A stretch of DNA of 64,000 nucleotides from Paenibacillus radicis (ex Gao et al. 2016). Its GTDB lineage: Bacteria; Bacillota; Bacilli; Paenibacillales; Paenibacillaceae. Below are positions 34,920 to 44,250 of this stretch, piece by piece. The translations under genes and the position numbers were made by a program. The notes beneath the pieces are model-generated. The model did no database searches. It had not been told where the DNA came from and was given only the letters and a program-made list of their open reading frames with translations. The stretch lies in assembly GCF_014641555.1 (NCBI RefSeq), contig NZ_BMHY01000003.1:223061-287060 (forward strand), written 5' to 3'. Every line of letters starts with the position of its first letter. The stretch's first letter is position 1.

Positions 34920-35547
34920 GAGGCAAATCCTGTTGAAGAAATATACACGTGCTTTCGTAGCGATCTGTCAAGCGCAGAGCGGATACGAAGAATACTTCAT
35001 TACCAATCCCCTTTCCCCCAGAAAAAGACAAATTTCCGCTTCGCTTAAGAGACATGGTATTCATAACATGGATGAGTTCTTTGCCGACTTCCTTCAACAT
35101 ATTCGATGGCGTCAACAAGATCTATTCAAAAAACTAAGCGACAAGCTCACGCGAATGACTAGTACCCAGCGTATAGCCTATATTCAATCGGTGACTAACA
35201 TAGAGCATCAACAGGCTTTGTACATGGTGAACGAATATTTTGAAAGACTACCTAGAGGCGGAATCGCTGCCCATGAGTATACATGGGCGGTGTTCAAATG
35301 CTGGGCCGGATACAGACTCGGCTATGTCGACTATAAACAGCATATGCTTTACATTTCCGATATTGTAGCCGCCGTACAGCGGGATTATCCAGATTGGAAC
35401 AGTTTTTTAACGGGTTTCTTCGCAGGCAAGGCCTTCTTCCTGTCAGGAGAGCCCTCCTTTGAACAACTAGACCTAAACAAAGATGTTCTCTCCCGTTTGC
35501 TTGAGTCCAAATTCAGCCCACTCAAAAAAGTGGACCTCCAAGGCTAA
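34909..35547 (+). CDS. DUF1266-domain protein
   Basis: 212 residues from TTG 34909 (RBS GAGGA at seven bases), overlapping the J-protein gene by 11 bases. The C-terminal two thirds match the DUF1266 pattern: Trp-X-X-X-Lys-X-Trp-Ala-Gly-Tyr-Arg-Leu-Gly-Tyr, then DYPDWNSFLTGFFAGKAFF. In E. coli, DUF1266 proteins (YbeR, YbeU) are encoded beside hscC and djlB/djlC, so the same trio recurs here in a Gram-positive. It is the likely client or adaptor of the chaperone pair. Function unknown. Confidence 0.75.
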   Translation: MNIKRQILLKKYTRAFVAICQAQSGYEEYFITNPLSPRKRQISASLKRHGIHNMDEFFADFLQHIRWRQQDLFKKLSDKLTRMTSTQRIAYIQSVTNIEHQQALYMVNEYFERLPRGGIAAHEYTWAVFKCWAGYRLGYVDYKQHMLYISDIVAAVQRDYPDWNSFLTGFFAGKAFFLSGEPSFEQLDLNKDVLSRLLESKFSPLKKVDLQG

Positions 35548-35597
35548 CTGCTTTCATAACCGAAGGGGGAAACTTTAACTGTGAAGTTAGATAAAAT

Positions 35598-35639
35598 AAA
35601 GGCCGTTCAGTCTCTAAAAACAGAGACTGGGCGGCCTTT
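35598..35639. terminator. bidirectional terminator
   Basis: AAAGGCCG / CGGCCTTT outer and CAGTCTCT / AGAGACTG inner pairing between the convergent hscC operon and response-regulator operon; the better T-tail is on the - strand. Confidence 0.85.
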
Positions 35640-35745
35640 GTATCATCTTATACGTCGCTTATCCCTCTTGTAACTGTATTTCAATGTCTATTCTAAGGGG
35701 GCAGGCCATAACTAGAGGCTCCGGCCCGACTGGCTTTTCGTTCGA

Positions 35746-36555
35746 TCAGCCTTTCGTATCGTCGCTTTCCTTCGCTCCTCGTCCGAAATTTTCTTGATAA
35801 TAGCTTGGGGTGCAGCCTGCGTACTTCTTGAATATCGCGATAAAATACTTGTAATCCTTATAACCTACGTCCACAGCAATCGCATACACCTTCTCATCGC
35901 TGCGCTGCAGCAGCTCCATCGCCTTCTGAATACGGTAGCGATTCAGGAAATCGTTGAACGTGTAGGTCGTTTCACTCTTAAACTTCTGATTCAAATAGGT
36001 TGCGCTGACCTCCAGCTTTTCCACCAAATCCTTAATGCCGATCTTTTCGGCATAGTGCTCCTGCACATACTGAATCATCTTCGATACGTATCGGGACGAC
36101 TTCCCAGGCAGCTTAACGACAGAAGCCTGCAGCGATTCTCCGGCACTGGTCTCCGCCGTTTTCATCGCCGTATAGTGACGCTTCATCTCCACCTGGCTCT
36201 TGGCGCGGTTCAAGGCAGCGAGCAGCTGCTCCTGCTCGAGCGGCTTAAGCAAATATTCCGTAACACCCAGCCGGATGGCTTCTTTGGCGAGCCGGAATTC
36301 ATCATAGCCGGATAGAATGATGTAACTGCACGCTGCTTCATCCAAGCTTCGCTCAATCATCGTAATTCCGTCCATCAACGGCATATTAACATCTACAATG
36401 ACGATATCCGGCCGCAAAGCTTGAATCTGGCGAAGGCCGTCTTCGCCGTTCTCCGCTTCACCTACCACGACACAGTCAGCGCCCACCCAATCGAAGGTGA
36501 ACCGCAGTCCTTTGCGTATCATCTCCTCATCTTCCACCAGCAGCACCTTGAACAT
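35746..36555 (-). CDS. YesN-type AraC-family response regulator
   Basis: 269 residues from ATG 36555, six bases after AAGGAGG. Receiver domain 1-120 with acidic pocket VEDEEM, phospho-acceptor Asp in PDIVIVDVNMPLMDG and Lys in YLLKPLEQ. The C-terminal AraC HTH pair (about 160-260) has IKDLVEKLEVSATYLNQKFK and KVYAIAVDVGYKDYKYFIAI. It is encoded with a YesM-type kinase (35-base overlap) next to an Fbp/Afu-type importer, so it probably activates that importer when the ligand is present. Confidence 0.93.
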   Translation of the reverse strand: MFKVLLVEDEEMIRKGLRFTFDWVGADCVVVGEAENGEDGLRQIQALRPDIVIVDVNMPLMDGITMIERSLDEAACSYIILSGYDEFRLAKEAIRLGVTEYLLKPLEQEQLLAALNRAKSQVEMKRHYTAMKTAETSAGESLQASVVKLPGKSSRYVSKMIQYVQEHYAEKIGIKDLVEKLEVSATYLNQKFKSETTYTFNDFLNRYRIQKAMELLQRSDEKVYAIAVDVGYKDYKYFIAIFKKYAGCTPSYYQENFGRGAKESDDTKG

Positions 36556-38242
36556 CCGCATCCTCCTTCAGGTAAGGCAATACAAAAGTAACCGTCGTCC
36601 CTTCCCCTTCAACACTGTCCATATGAATGCCGTAACGGTCTCCATACATGAGGACGAGCCTGCGATGCAGATTATGCAATCCGATATGAGGCGCACGGTT
36701 ATCCTGTGAAAGCATGATGGCGCGCACTTCCTCCAGCCGCTCCATGCTCATTCCGCCGCCGTCATCCTTGACCTCAATTATCAGATCAGCAGCTTTCACA
36801 TAGCCAACCACGGTAATGGCGACCGACTGGCGCTGGCGGTAGCCATACTTGATCGCATTCTCAATGACAGGCTGCAGCATAAGTCTCGGAACCAAAGCAG
36901 CCTTAGCCGCTTCTCCGACCTTCTCCTGGTAGCGGAGCCTGTCCTTGAATCTCATCTGCTGCAGCTTCATGTATCCCGCGATATATTCAAGATCATTGCC
37001 AAGGACGACTTGATCCCGTTCATTGCCAATGCTGTAGCGCAGATGCCGGGAAAGCGTCAATACGATATCCTGGGCCAGCTTATCATCTACGACGATGGCA
37101 TACCGCAGCATCTCCAGCACGTTAAAAATAAAATGAGGATGGAATTGCGACTGCAGATGCTTCACTTCGATGACCCTGCGCAAGTCGGAAAGCTCCTCGT
37201 TTTTCGCTACCAGTTCGTTCAGCCGCCGCAGCATCAAATTGTATTGATTCGCAAGCGTCTCGAATTCGTCACCTGTTCCGATATAGACATACGATTCCAT
37301 ATTGCCCGACTGCAGCTCCCTGACGGCAAAGGTCAGCTTGTCCATTGCGCGCGACTGGCGAGTAGAGATAATACGGGCCGAATATCGGATTAATATCCAT
37401 AACAGCAGGCTCGCAAGTATGAAGAATACGGCCAGCGATAAATAAGCGGCATGATTCCATTGTGCAGCGCTTAACGTATATATTTTCCACTGGGAGGCAG
37501 GCACGTAGGTTTCCTTGCTATAATATCTTCCTTTGTCGATCCACACATATCCCTTCGAATCTCTCGCCAGGCTATACTTGTTCATCAGCCCGCGCGTCAG
37601 GTTGTTAGTCGTAGCGATAATATTGTGGTAAGAATCGGTTACGACAGCGATTTCATTATTTTGTACAAAGATCAGCTTCTGAAAGTCTTCCTCGTACAGC
37701 TGGTAGATCAAATACCCGACTATAGCCTCGCCATGCCGAATTTCTTTGGCGAAGGTGTAGGCCGTATAACGGTCGTGGGAGAAACGAAGATGGTTCGTCT
37801 CGGCCAGTGCAGACAAGCCTTGCCGGTACATTCTCCGGGCAATGGTCTGTACCGCAAGATCCGTTGCATCGGAGCTATAATTGGCTGAGGACGCAAGCAT
37901 GTTCCCGTCCGTACCGACGATATGCATAATACTTTTTACCCGCTGGCGGTTGTTAAAATCGTAAAACCGTTCGAACACTTCCGGACCGTTGCGGCGCGAT
38001 TCCACGAAGGAAATAACGGTGCCCAGCTCAGCGGCCTCGTTCATTTCCTCAAGATAGGAGGCATAAACCTCCTCCACAGCCGTCTTGATTTTCTTGCCCG
38101 CATCCGTGGTCTGGCCGATTAGCAGTAATCTTGAGTTGATCATCATAAACAATAGAAACAATACGAATAGAATCGATATCGGTACGAGGGTATGAAACAG
38201 GAACATCCGGCGCAGCGAATCTTTGAAACTCCCTTTAGCCAT
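36527..38242 (-). CDS. YesM/LytS-type sensor histidine kinase
   Basis: 571 residues; RBS GGGGGAG. Two membrane segments (about 14-36 and 270-292) enclose a Cache-like extracytoplasmic sensor. A HAMP domain follows (to about 345), then a coiled coil, the His_kinase box QSQFHPHFIFNVLEML with phospho-accepting His, and the ATPase domain (NAIKYGYRQRQ; VKDDGGGMS; IGLHNLHRRLVLMYG). This family is wired to sugar or polymer uptake in Paenibacillus. The kinase ends inside the response-regulator gene. Confidence 0.93.
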   Translation of the reverse strand: MAKGSFKDSLRRMFLFHTLVPISILFVLFLLFMMINSRLLLIGQTTDAGKKIKTAVEEVYASYLEEMNEAAELGTVISFVESRRNGPEVFERFYDFNNRQRVKSIMHIVGTDGNMLASSANYSSDATDLAVQTIARRMYRQGLSALAETNHLRFSHDRYTAYTFAKEIRHGEAIVGYLIYQLYEEDFQKLIFVQNNEIAVVTDSYHNIIATTNNLTRGLMNKYSLARDSKGYVWIDKGRYYSKETYVPASQWKIYTLSAAQWNHAAYLSLAVFFILASLLLWILIRYSARIISTRQSRAMDKLTFAVRELQSGNMESYVYIGTGDEFETLANQYNLMLRRLNELVAKNEELSDLRRVIEVKHLQSQFHPHFIFNVLEMLRYAIVVDDKLAQDIVLTLSRHLRYSIGNERDQVVLGNDLEYIAGYMKLQQMRFKDRLRYQEKVGEAAKAALVPRLMLQPVIENAIKYGYRQRQSVAITVVGYVKAADLIIEVKDDGGGMSMERLEEVRAIMLSQDNRAPHIGLHNLHRRLVLMYGDRYGIHMDSVEGEGTTVTFVLPYLKEDADVQGAAGGR

Positions 38243-38321
38243 CCCGTCTCCCCCTTCATGTGTCCTATTATCTTATCCGACATTCCGGAAATGTGAAACA
38301 GCCTAGTTTCGCCATATGGAC

Positions 38322-38355
38322 AAAAGGCCGGAACCCGCTTGCGCGAGCCCGGTCT
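38322..38355 (-). terminator. probable terminator of the importer operon
   Basis: On the - strand CCGGGCTCGC pairs with GCGGGTTCCGG through G-U pairs around GCAA, followed by CCTTTTG. The T-tail is short, so some read-through into the kinase gene is possible. Confidence 0.5.
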
Positions 38356-38359
38356 GGAC

Positions 38360-40015
38360 TTACATCGTAACTTCTTTTTTGCCCGACAGCTTGAAGAACA
38401 GCAGCAAGGACACGACGGTAATGGCCGTCAGCAGTGTAGATAAGGCAGCCGCTACGCCGTAATTGCCGCGTACGACCTCTGTATATACCGCAACGGTCAT
38501 CGTTCGGGTGTTCCCGGTATACAAAATAATGGAGGTACTCAATTCCGTTATAATACTGATCCAGCTAATGATCGCGCCAGCGAAGACGCCGGAAATCATC
38601 ATGGGAACCGTAATTTTGAAAAAGGTCCTCATCGTCGAAGCCCCGAGGCTGATCGCCGCCTCTTCGATACTGTCATTCACCTGATGAAGGACGGCTGCGC
38701 TGGATCGGATCGTGTAAGGCAAACGCCGGATGACAAATGCGGCGATTAGAATAACGGCCGTACCGCTCAGTACAAACGGCTGCTTATTGAACGTGACCAA
38801 TAGCGCGATACCAAGGATGGAGCCCGGTACTATATAAGGCAGCATCGTGAAGGTATCCAGCAGATTGGCTACAGCTCCTTTGCGCTTTACCGTAACGTAA
38901 GCGATCAGTACAGCAGCCAGCGTAATGATGACAATCGTGATACCAGCCATTATGAAGGTGTTATAGATGGAATCGCCCACCTTGGCGAAAGCCGCCCGGT
39001 AACTGTCCAAGGAGTAACCATCAACGAAGATTTTACCCGACGTTTTCTGGAAAGATGTGTACGCTACATACGCTTGAGGCATCATCGCCAGTATCGTGAA
39101 CAGATAGACGTACACATGCGCCGCCACATTAGCGGCACCCTTCAGCTTCTTGGGCTCAATCGGATTCAGAGCGCTCATGCTGTAAGACTTGCGATTCGCA
39201 ACAAACTTCTGCAGCAGGAATACAGCAGTGGCGAACAGGACGACAATAACGCTTATCGCCGCGGCAAAGCCATCGTCGCCGCCAACCTCGCTAATAAACT
39301 CGTTGAAAATCAATACAGGTACTGTACGGAAGCCCTCACCGATCAGCATCGGCGTACCGAAATCCGCGAATGCCCGCATAAAGACGAGCAGACCGCCTGC
39401 CAGCAGCGTTGGCGTAATCAATGGTACGAGAATCTTCCACATTTTCCGAAGACCGGTGCAGTTCATGCTTTCCGCAGCTTCCATAAGGGAGTTATCGACA
39501 TTTTTCAATGCTCCCGATACATACATGAAAATTAGCGGTGACAACTGCAGCGTCAGTACAAGCAAAATACCGGAGAAGCCATAAATATCAGGCATACGGA
39601 ATCCAAATACGTCAAAAACGAAGTTGGTAATGACACCGTTGCGTCCGAGCAGCAAAATCCAGGCATACGCTCCGATAAACGGAGCTGACATGGACGAGAT
39701 CAATATGAGAATGCGCACCGTTCCGCTGCCCTTGATTTTGGCAATGGTCATCATATAGGCAAGCGGTCCCGCCACCAGCATGGAAAGCACCGTGACGCTT
39801 ACCGTTACCTTTATACTGTTCCAAACGGCGTTCATATAGTAGGCTTTGCTAAAAAATTTAGTGAAATAAGCCAAGGAAAAATCGCCTGTTGTACCGTCAA
39901 AAAAGCTTTTGATTAACAGCATGAATAATGGCAATGCCAGAAAGATCATATACCCTGCAAAAATAATAAATGTAATCAGCGACCAGATGTCCCACCGTTT
40001 CATGCGGCCGGTCAT
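38360..40015 (-). CDS. Fbp/Afu-type ABC permease, two fused permease domains
   Basis: 551 residues with about twelve membrane helices and two EAA loops (LMEAAESMNCTGLRKMWKIL and IEEAAISLGASTMRTFFKI). A single fused permease that pairs with one ATPase is typical of FbpB/SfuB/AfuB importers for ferric iron or sugar phosphates and of PhnU-like systems. ATG 40015 overlaps the ATPase stop (ATGA). Confidence 0.9.
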   Translation of the reverse strand: MTGRMKRWDIWSLITFIIFAGYMIFLALPLFMLLIKSFFDGTTGDFSLAYFTKFFSKAYYMNAVWNSIKVTVSVTVLSMLVAGPLAYMMTIAKIKGSGTVRILILISSMSAPFIGAYAWILLLGRNGVITNFVFDVFGFRMPDIYGFSGILLVLTLQLSPLIFMYVSGALKNVDNSLMEAAESMNCTGLRKMWKILVPLITPTLLAGGLLVFMRAFADFGTPMLIGEGFRTVPVLIFNEFISEVGGDDGFAAAISVIVVLFATAVFLLQKFVANRKSYSMSALNPIEPKKLKGAANVAAHVYVYLFTILAMMPQAYVAYTSFQKTSGKIFVDGYSLDSYRAAFAKVGDSIYNTFIMAGITIVIITLAAVLIAYVTVKRKGAVANLLDTFTMLPYIVPGSILGIALLVTFNKQPFVLSGTAVILIAAFVIRRLPYTIRSSAAVLHQVNDSIEEAAISLGASTMRTFFKITVPMMISGVFAGAIISWISIITELSTSIILYTGNTRTMTVAVYTEVVRGNYGVAAALSTLLTAITVVSLLLFFKLSGKKEVTM

Positions 40016-41118
40016 AGCCCCGTCCCCCGATTCAAATTACGCTCTCCGGATTCGTCATATACATTAATGGTTTCCGAAAGGATAGCCAGACGTACGGTCT
40101 GCCCGATATTAATCACATCATTAGCGGCCGATTGCTGAATAATCTCGACTTCCTGCCCGTTGTCGAGCTGTACGACAAGATGTGTATTCAAGCCCAAGAA
40201 GACGTTATTAACGACTTTGCCCGCCAGCCCCTTGCCATCCTCAGACAGTACAAACTCCTCTGGTCTGACTGAAATTCGGACGGCAACCGATTCTCCAGGC
40301 TTCGCTTGCCCTTGCAGCGCCTGCATCGGCAGCGAATAGTCGCGACCGACCACTACGGAGGCTGCGCCCTCCGCTCCGATCTCCAGCTTGGCGTCGATGA
40401 CATTCGTTCTTCCGATGAAGGTAGCAACGAATAAATTGGCAGGACGCTGATAAATATCCCGCGGTGTGCCAACCTGCTGAATAACGCCTAATTTCATAAC
40501 CGCAATACGATCCGATACGGCCATCGCTTCTTCCTGATCATGCGTTACATAGACCGTCGTAATTCCCACTTCACGTTGAATGGACTTAATCGCATTCCGC
40601 ATATCCACGCGGAGCTGCGCGTCCAGATTGGAGAGCGGTTCGTCCATCAGCAGCACGTCCGGATTGATGACGATAGCCCTTGCAAGCGCCACACGCTGCT
40701 GCTGTCCGCCCGATAGATTTTTGGGCATTCTGTCTTTGTATATATCGATCTTGACCGTATTTAAAATATCGCTGACTCTCCGCTGCTGATCCAATTTGCT
40801 AACCTTGCGGTTTTGCAGCCCGAACGCAACGTTCTCCGATACGTTCAGATGAGGAAAGATCGCATAGTTTTGAAACACCATGCCGATGTTCCGCTTCCCT
40901 GGCGGGACGTCATTCATTACTTTCTCATTAAAGGCAAGAGCTCCGCCTTCTATGCTGTTAAAACCTGCCACCATACGAAGCAACGTCGTTTTCCCGCAGC
41001 CCGAAGGACCCAGAAGGGTGAAAAACTCACCCTTCTGAATATCCAAGGAAAGCTCGGGAATAACAGTAGTGTCGCCATATTTTTTCACGATTTCTTGGAA
41101 GGATATCGCAACGCTCAT
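40012..41118 (-). CDS. Fbp/Pot-type ABC transporter ATP-binding protein
   Basis: 368 residues. Walker A LLGPSGCGKTTLL, signature LSGGQQQRVALARAI, Walker B VLLMDEPLSNLDA, switch TVYVTHDQEEAM, then a TOBE domain from about 285 (RISVRPEEFVLSEDGKGLAG). ATG 41118 is preferred over an upstream GTG in weak RBS context. It energises the fused permease downstream. Confidence 0.92.
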   Translation of the reverse strand: MSVAISFQEIVKKYGDTTVIPELSLDIQKGEFFTLLGPSGCGKTTLLRMVAGFNSIEGGALAFNEKVMNDVPPGKRNIGMVFQNYAIFPHLNVSENVAFGLQNRKVSKLDQQRRVSDILNTVKIDIYKDRMPKNLSGGQQQRVALARAIVINPDVLLMDEPLSNLDAQLRVDMRNAIKSIQREVGITTVYVTHDQEEAMAVSDRIAVMKLGVIQQVGTPRDIYQRPANLFVATFIGRTNVIDAKLEIGAEGAASVVVGRDYSLPMQALQGQAKPGESVAVRISVRPEEFVLSEDGKGLAGKVVNNVFLGLNTHLVVQLDNGQEVEIIQQSAANDVINIGQTVRLAILSETINVYDESGERNLNRGTGL

Positions 41119-41158
41119 GATGTACACCCGCTTTCTGATTGATCGATCATTCTCATTA

Positions 41159-42187
41159 TTATTTCGCGATTTTTGTGAACAGGTCCGTGTAACGCTCTAC
41201 GATGGACGGTTTATTTGCCGCTACGTAAGCTACATCTTCTTGAATCACATTAATTTTATCGATAGGTGTCATGAAGTCTCCAATTGCAGCGTCAGTGCGG
41301 AGCGGACGATTCGTCGTTTCCTGTCCTAACGCATCTTGGCCTTCTTTGGAGATCAGGAAGTCGATGAATTTTTTTGCATTTTCCTGGTTTTTGGAGCCTT
41401 TAACGATTCCCGCAACGGCATCCAGGAATACTGCGCCTTCCTTCGGATACACAACCTTCACTGGAGCGCCGTCCTTCACATAACTAACTGCCGGATCTTC
41501 GTAGGTCAATGCCACGACATATTCGCCGTCGGCAACGCTCTTATGCGCTTTGCTGGAGCCGCCTGCGATTTTACCATCCAAATTCTCAAGCAGCTTGGCA
41601 ACATAATCCCAGCCTGCATCGGATGTGTAGTCTCCGCCCATCGCTTTCAGCATGTTCGTCAGTTGCGCGAATGCCGAACTGGAGTTCGCAGGGTCCGCCA
41701 TTGCGATCTTGCCTTTCAGCGCCGGATTAAGCAGATCCTCATAGCCGTTAATTTGAATGTCACCCGCCAGATTGGTGTTTACCAGCAAGACGCTGCCATC
41801 CGATACATACGGAGTCATAAAGCCTGTTGTATTGGAATGTCCCTCCATCAAATCTTTATCGTTGGGAGATACGTACTTTTCGAACAAATCTGCGTTATCG
41901 TGAAACAGTGCGAAAGCTCCACCGAACATGACGTCAGCATAAGGATTCGATTTTTCAGACTGGATCCGCTTGATCAGCTCGCCGCTTCCCGCCGATACCA
42001 GTTCTACCGTAATACCTGTCTGTTTCTCGAAGGACGGAATAAGAGCATTGATCATTGCTTCGCTGTTCGGTGTATAAATGACCAGTTTATTCGAGCTGCC
42101 TGATGTGTTCGATTTGCCACCGCCACATGCCGCTAGTACAGCCACCAATATTGTAAGCATTATTAACGTACTCAACCACTTTTTCAT
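41159..42187 (-). CDS. Fbp/Afu-type substrate-binding lipoprotein
   Basis: 342 residues from ATG 42187 (RBS AAGGGG). Lipobox LAAC (Cys about 20). Class II binding-protein fold: KLVIYTPNSEAMINALIPSF, SGELIKRIQSEKSNPYADVM, then the hinge region TYEDPAVSYVKDG. The pair of C-terminal Tyr residues that ligate iron in FbpA is not evident, which argues for an organic ligand such as a sugar phosphate (AfuA-like) or phosphonate rather than Fe3+. A CRE-like site upstream and the YesM/YesN pair also point to a carbon source. Confidence 0.85.
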   Translation of the reverse strand: MKKWLSTLIMLTILVAVLAACGGGKSNTSGSSNKLVIYTPNSEAMINALIPSFEKQTGITVELVSAGSGELIKRIQSEKSNPYADVMFGGAFALFHDNADLFEKYVSPNDKDLMEGHSNTTGFMTPYVSDGSVLLVNTNLAGDIQINGYEDLLNPALKGKIAMADPANSSSAFAQLTNMLKAMGGDYTSDAGWDYVAKLLENLDGKIAGGSSKAHKSVADGEYVVALTYEDPAVSYVKDGAPVKVVYPKEGAVFLDAVAGIVKGSKNQENAKKFIDFLISKEGQDALGQETTNRPLRTDAAIGDFMTPIDKINVIQEDVAYVAANKPSIVERYTDLFTKIAK

Positions 42188-42231
42188 AACCCCTTCACCC
42201 CTCATCTGAATGTAACTTTATTTTATCAGTT

Positions 42232-42244
42232 TGTAAGCGCATTA
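42232..42244 (-). promoter_or_regulatory. CRE-like site before the importer operon
   Basis: Read in the gene direction: TAATGCGCTTACA, a two-mismatch version of the CcpA box TGWAANCGNTNWCA with an intact right half. The same 13 bases occur at 2997-3009. Confidence 0.5.
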
Positions 42245-42389
42245 AAATCCTATTATTCAACACAATCATCTAAAATTCGCAACTAATTCACTCGAAGAGT
42301 CACTATATGTAACACGTATATACCATTAAATACTTAGAATTTCGGCGCTATTACCTATTGTTTGTTCGCAAGCCCGATGGTAAACAAAA

Positions 42390-42422
42390 GAAAAAGCCCG
42401 GATCTTATTTGATCCGGGCTTT
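42390..42422 (-). terminator. terminator of the third stalk-protein gene
   Basis: AAAGCCCGGATC pairs with GATCCGGGCTTT; TTTTTCTTTTG follows on the - strand. Confidence 0.9.
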
Positions 42423-42475
42423 GCTTCGTGTAATTTTTTGCTATGCAATTGAATCGATATCCCTTGCTATTTATC

Positions 42476-44140
42476 TCACGGACGATTCGCCTTGATCCTT
42501 GCGATCTCATCCTGCAAACCCAAGCTTTTCATTTCGCTTAATATGGCTTTATCAATACCTGCTTCATTGTAAACGAATCGTTCGAGGTTTAAATGATAGT
42601 CTCGGAATAGCGCAAGCTTTGACGCATATGTAGCATTGCTCAAAAATGTCTCCAATTCTCTCTTGCCAATATCCTCGTCAAGCACAATTGTTATATGCTG
42701 CCGTCCTGCATCCTTTGGATGCTCATTCAATATCCCCAGTTCATCTTGTGTCGGAACGATGATTTGCTTCATTCGTTCGGCTCGCACTTTCTCTGAGTAC
42801 GTATATGGATCTTGAATGACCGGCGGATGCAGCCTTTCCTCTAGCCTTTCCCGTACTATCCGACCGTTCTCTAAGTCTTCTTGTGTGCTTTCATATTCGG
42901 GTGCAGCGTTTTGTTCAAGATAATCTTGCTCATTCTGATACCCCATATAAAGCAAACTGGAATCGATCATGACAATACGGATAAATTCCCGGATGTTATT
43001 CGCAACGACTACAGCAGGCTGGTCAAAATCCATAGGGGATACCAATACGATTGGCGCCTCCTCTAGATCTGCAACCATTCCGAAATCGGTCAAAAATCCG
43101 TAATGTGCCCCGTCCATCCCCGTCGAGCCGAATGCAACGACATCCATTGGCGTATTGAAATAACCGCTATGTCCATCCATAGGATAGAAACCAAGTACAT
43201 CGTCGGCACTATTGCCTTCTTGCTCGAGCTCCTGATATAGCTTACTTAACGCTTGCAGCGTCGCAGACCGCCCGTACTTCCCGTAATTTACCCTTACACT
43301 CTCTTTATCTGACAGCTCTGATTCATCCTCGTCGAATACGTTCCAATCCTCATCATTATCATCTATCTCTTCTGTAGAAATGTTAATCGTATGGGCATCT
43401 TCATCCCATGCCACTTCCGTATTGGTGATTGTCCCTAAATAATACATATGTACATATAAGATGCCGTCCACGATCCGAAGATTTGGCTCTTCCTGTAGTT
43501 GCAAATAGTGGCTTAAACTAGAGTTCGGCGTGTGATAGGTAATCGTTATTTTGCCAGATGACATTTCGAACTCCCAGCCCATCTGCTCTAACGTATCCTT
43601 CATTGGCAAAAGTCGCTTTCTTCCATCTACGATAACCGGTTTACTGAGCTTAAGAAATTTGCCATCAAATTTAGTATGAATTTGCTGATCACCCGTCTTT
43701 ATGTTTGTCATTTCAAAGCTTTGTTGTTCTCCATTGTAATAAACCTCTATGGAGCTTGGTTCATTACTGATTAGAAAATTCGCAGCAAAGCTATGCTTCA
43801 CTTCATTATCATTATTGGCGTTGACGTCATTAATGCGGATTTTCACAACCCCATTATCCTCGACAACATCCATTTTAAATTTTTGATATAAGTTCTTATT
43901 ATCATTCTGATTGAAGAATAACCAATACTCATATCTTGTTTCGCTATATTTTTCGTAGAGCAGATGTATTCCTTTTTTTTCATTTAATTTAGCTTTCCAA
44001 TTCATAACGGTTACGTTCAATTCCTGGTCACTTTCGAATATCGTTGCTTTCACTTTGTTTTCACTTGTATTTAAAAGTAGTACTGCAGTAAGAACAGATA
44101 CCGCTATAAAAATAGCTGCTATTATGATTGTTTTCCGCAA
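42476..44140 (-). CDS. membrane-anchored stalk-domain protein with a cytosolic-type C-terminal domain
   Basis: 554 residues from TTG 44140 (RBS GGGGGAG about 11 bases upstream); another in-frame TTG lies 24 bases further up, before the RBS. An N-terminal anchor helix (about 3-22) is followed by a beta domain, a copper-amine-oxidase-like stalk (about 165-260, KRLLPMKDTLEQMGWEFEMS) and an acidic linker. The region 300-410 (NTPMDVVAFGSTGMDGAHYG, then a GFLTDFG motif) looks like the SMI1/KNR4-type hypothetical proteins of Bacillales that are normally cytoplasmic. The joining of the two is unusual. Function unknown. Confidence 0.65.
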   Translation of the reverse strand: MRKTIIIAAIFIAVSVLTAVLLLNTSENKVKATIFESDQELNVTVMNWKAKLNEKKGIHLLYEKYSETRYEYWLFFNQNDNKNLYQKFKMDVVEDNGVVKIRINDVNANNDNEVKHSFAANFLISNEPSSIEVYYNGEQQSFEMTNIKTGDQQIHTKFDGKFLKLSKPVIVDGRKRLLPMKDTLEQMGWEFEMSSGKITITYHTPNSSLSHYLQLQEEPNLRIVDGILYVHMYYLGTITNTEVAWDEDAHTINISTEEIDDNDEDWNVFDEDESELSDKESVRVNYGKYGRSATLQALSKLYQELEQEGNSADDVLGFYPMDGHSGYFNTPMDVVAFGSTGMDGAHYGFLTDFGMVADLEEAPIVLVSPMDFDQPAVVVANNIREFIRIVMIDSSLLYMGYQNEQDYLEQNAAPEYESTQEDLENGRIVRERLEERLHPPVIQDPYTYSEKVRAERMKQIIVPTQDELGILNEHPKDAGRQHITIVLDEDIGKRELETFLSNATYASKLALFRDYHLNLERFVYNEAGIDKAILSEMKSLGLQDEIARIKANRP

Positions 44141-44250
44141 TGGTTTGTCTTCTCTCCCCCGCAATCAGTGAGCAAGACCTGCAGCGCCAATGCGCCCTTC
44201 CTCAGTCTTTGCTCACCAACGCATAGGTAAAATGTAAACTCTAATACTAC

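Noticed and set aside
28917..35639. Similar AAAGGCCG...CGGCCTTT hairpins at 28923 and 35598 as a dispersed repeat element
   Set aside because: Both lie just after genes, have T-rich tails and share only the stem ends; they are best explained as ordinary terminators.
41159..42187. Calling the binding protein a ferric-iron receptor
   Set aside because: The di-tyrosine iron site of FbpA is not evident, and the regulatory context suggests a carbon compound.
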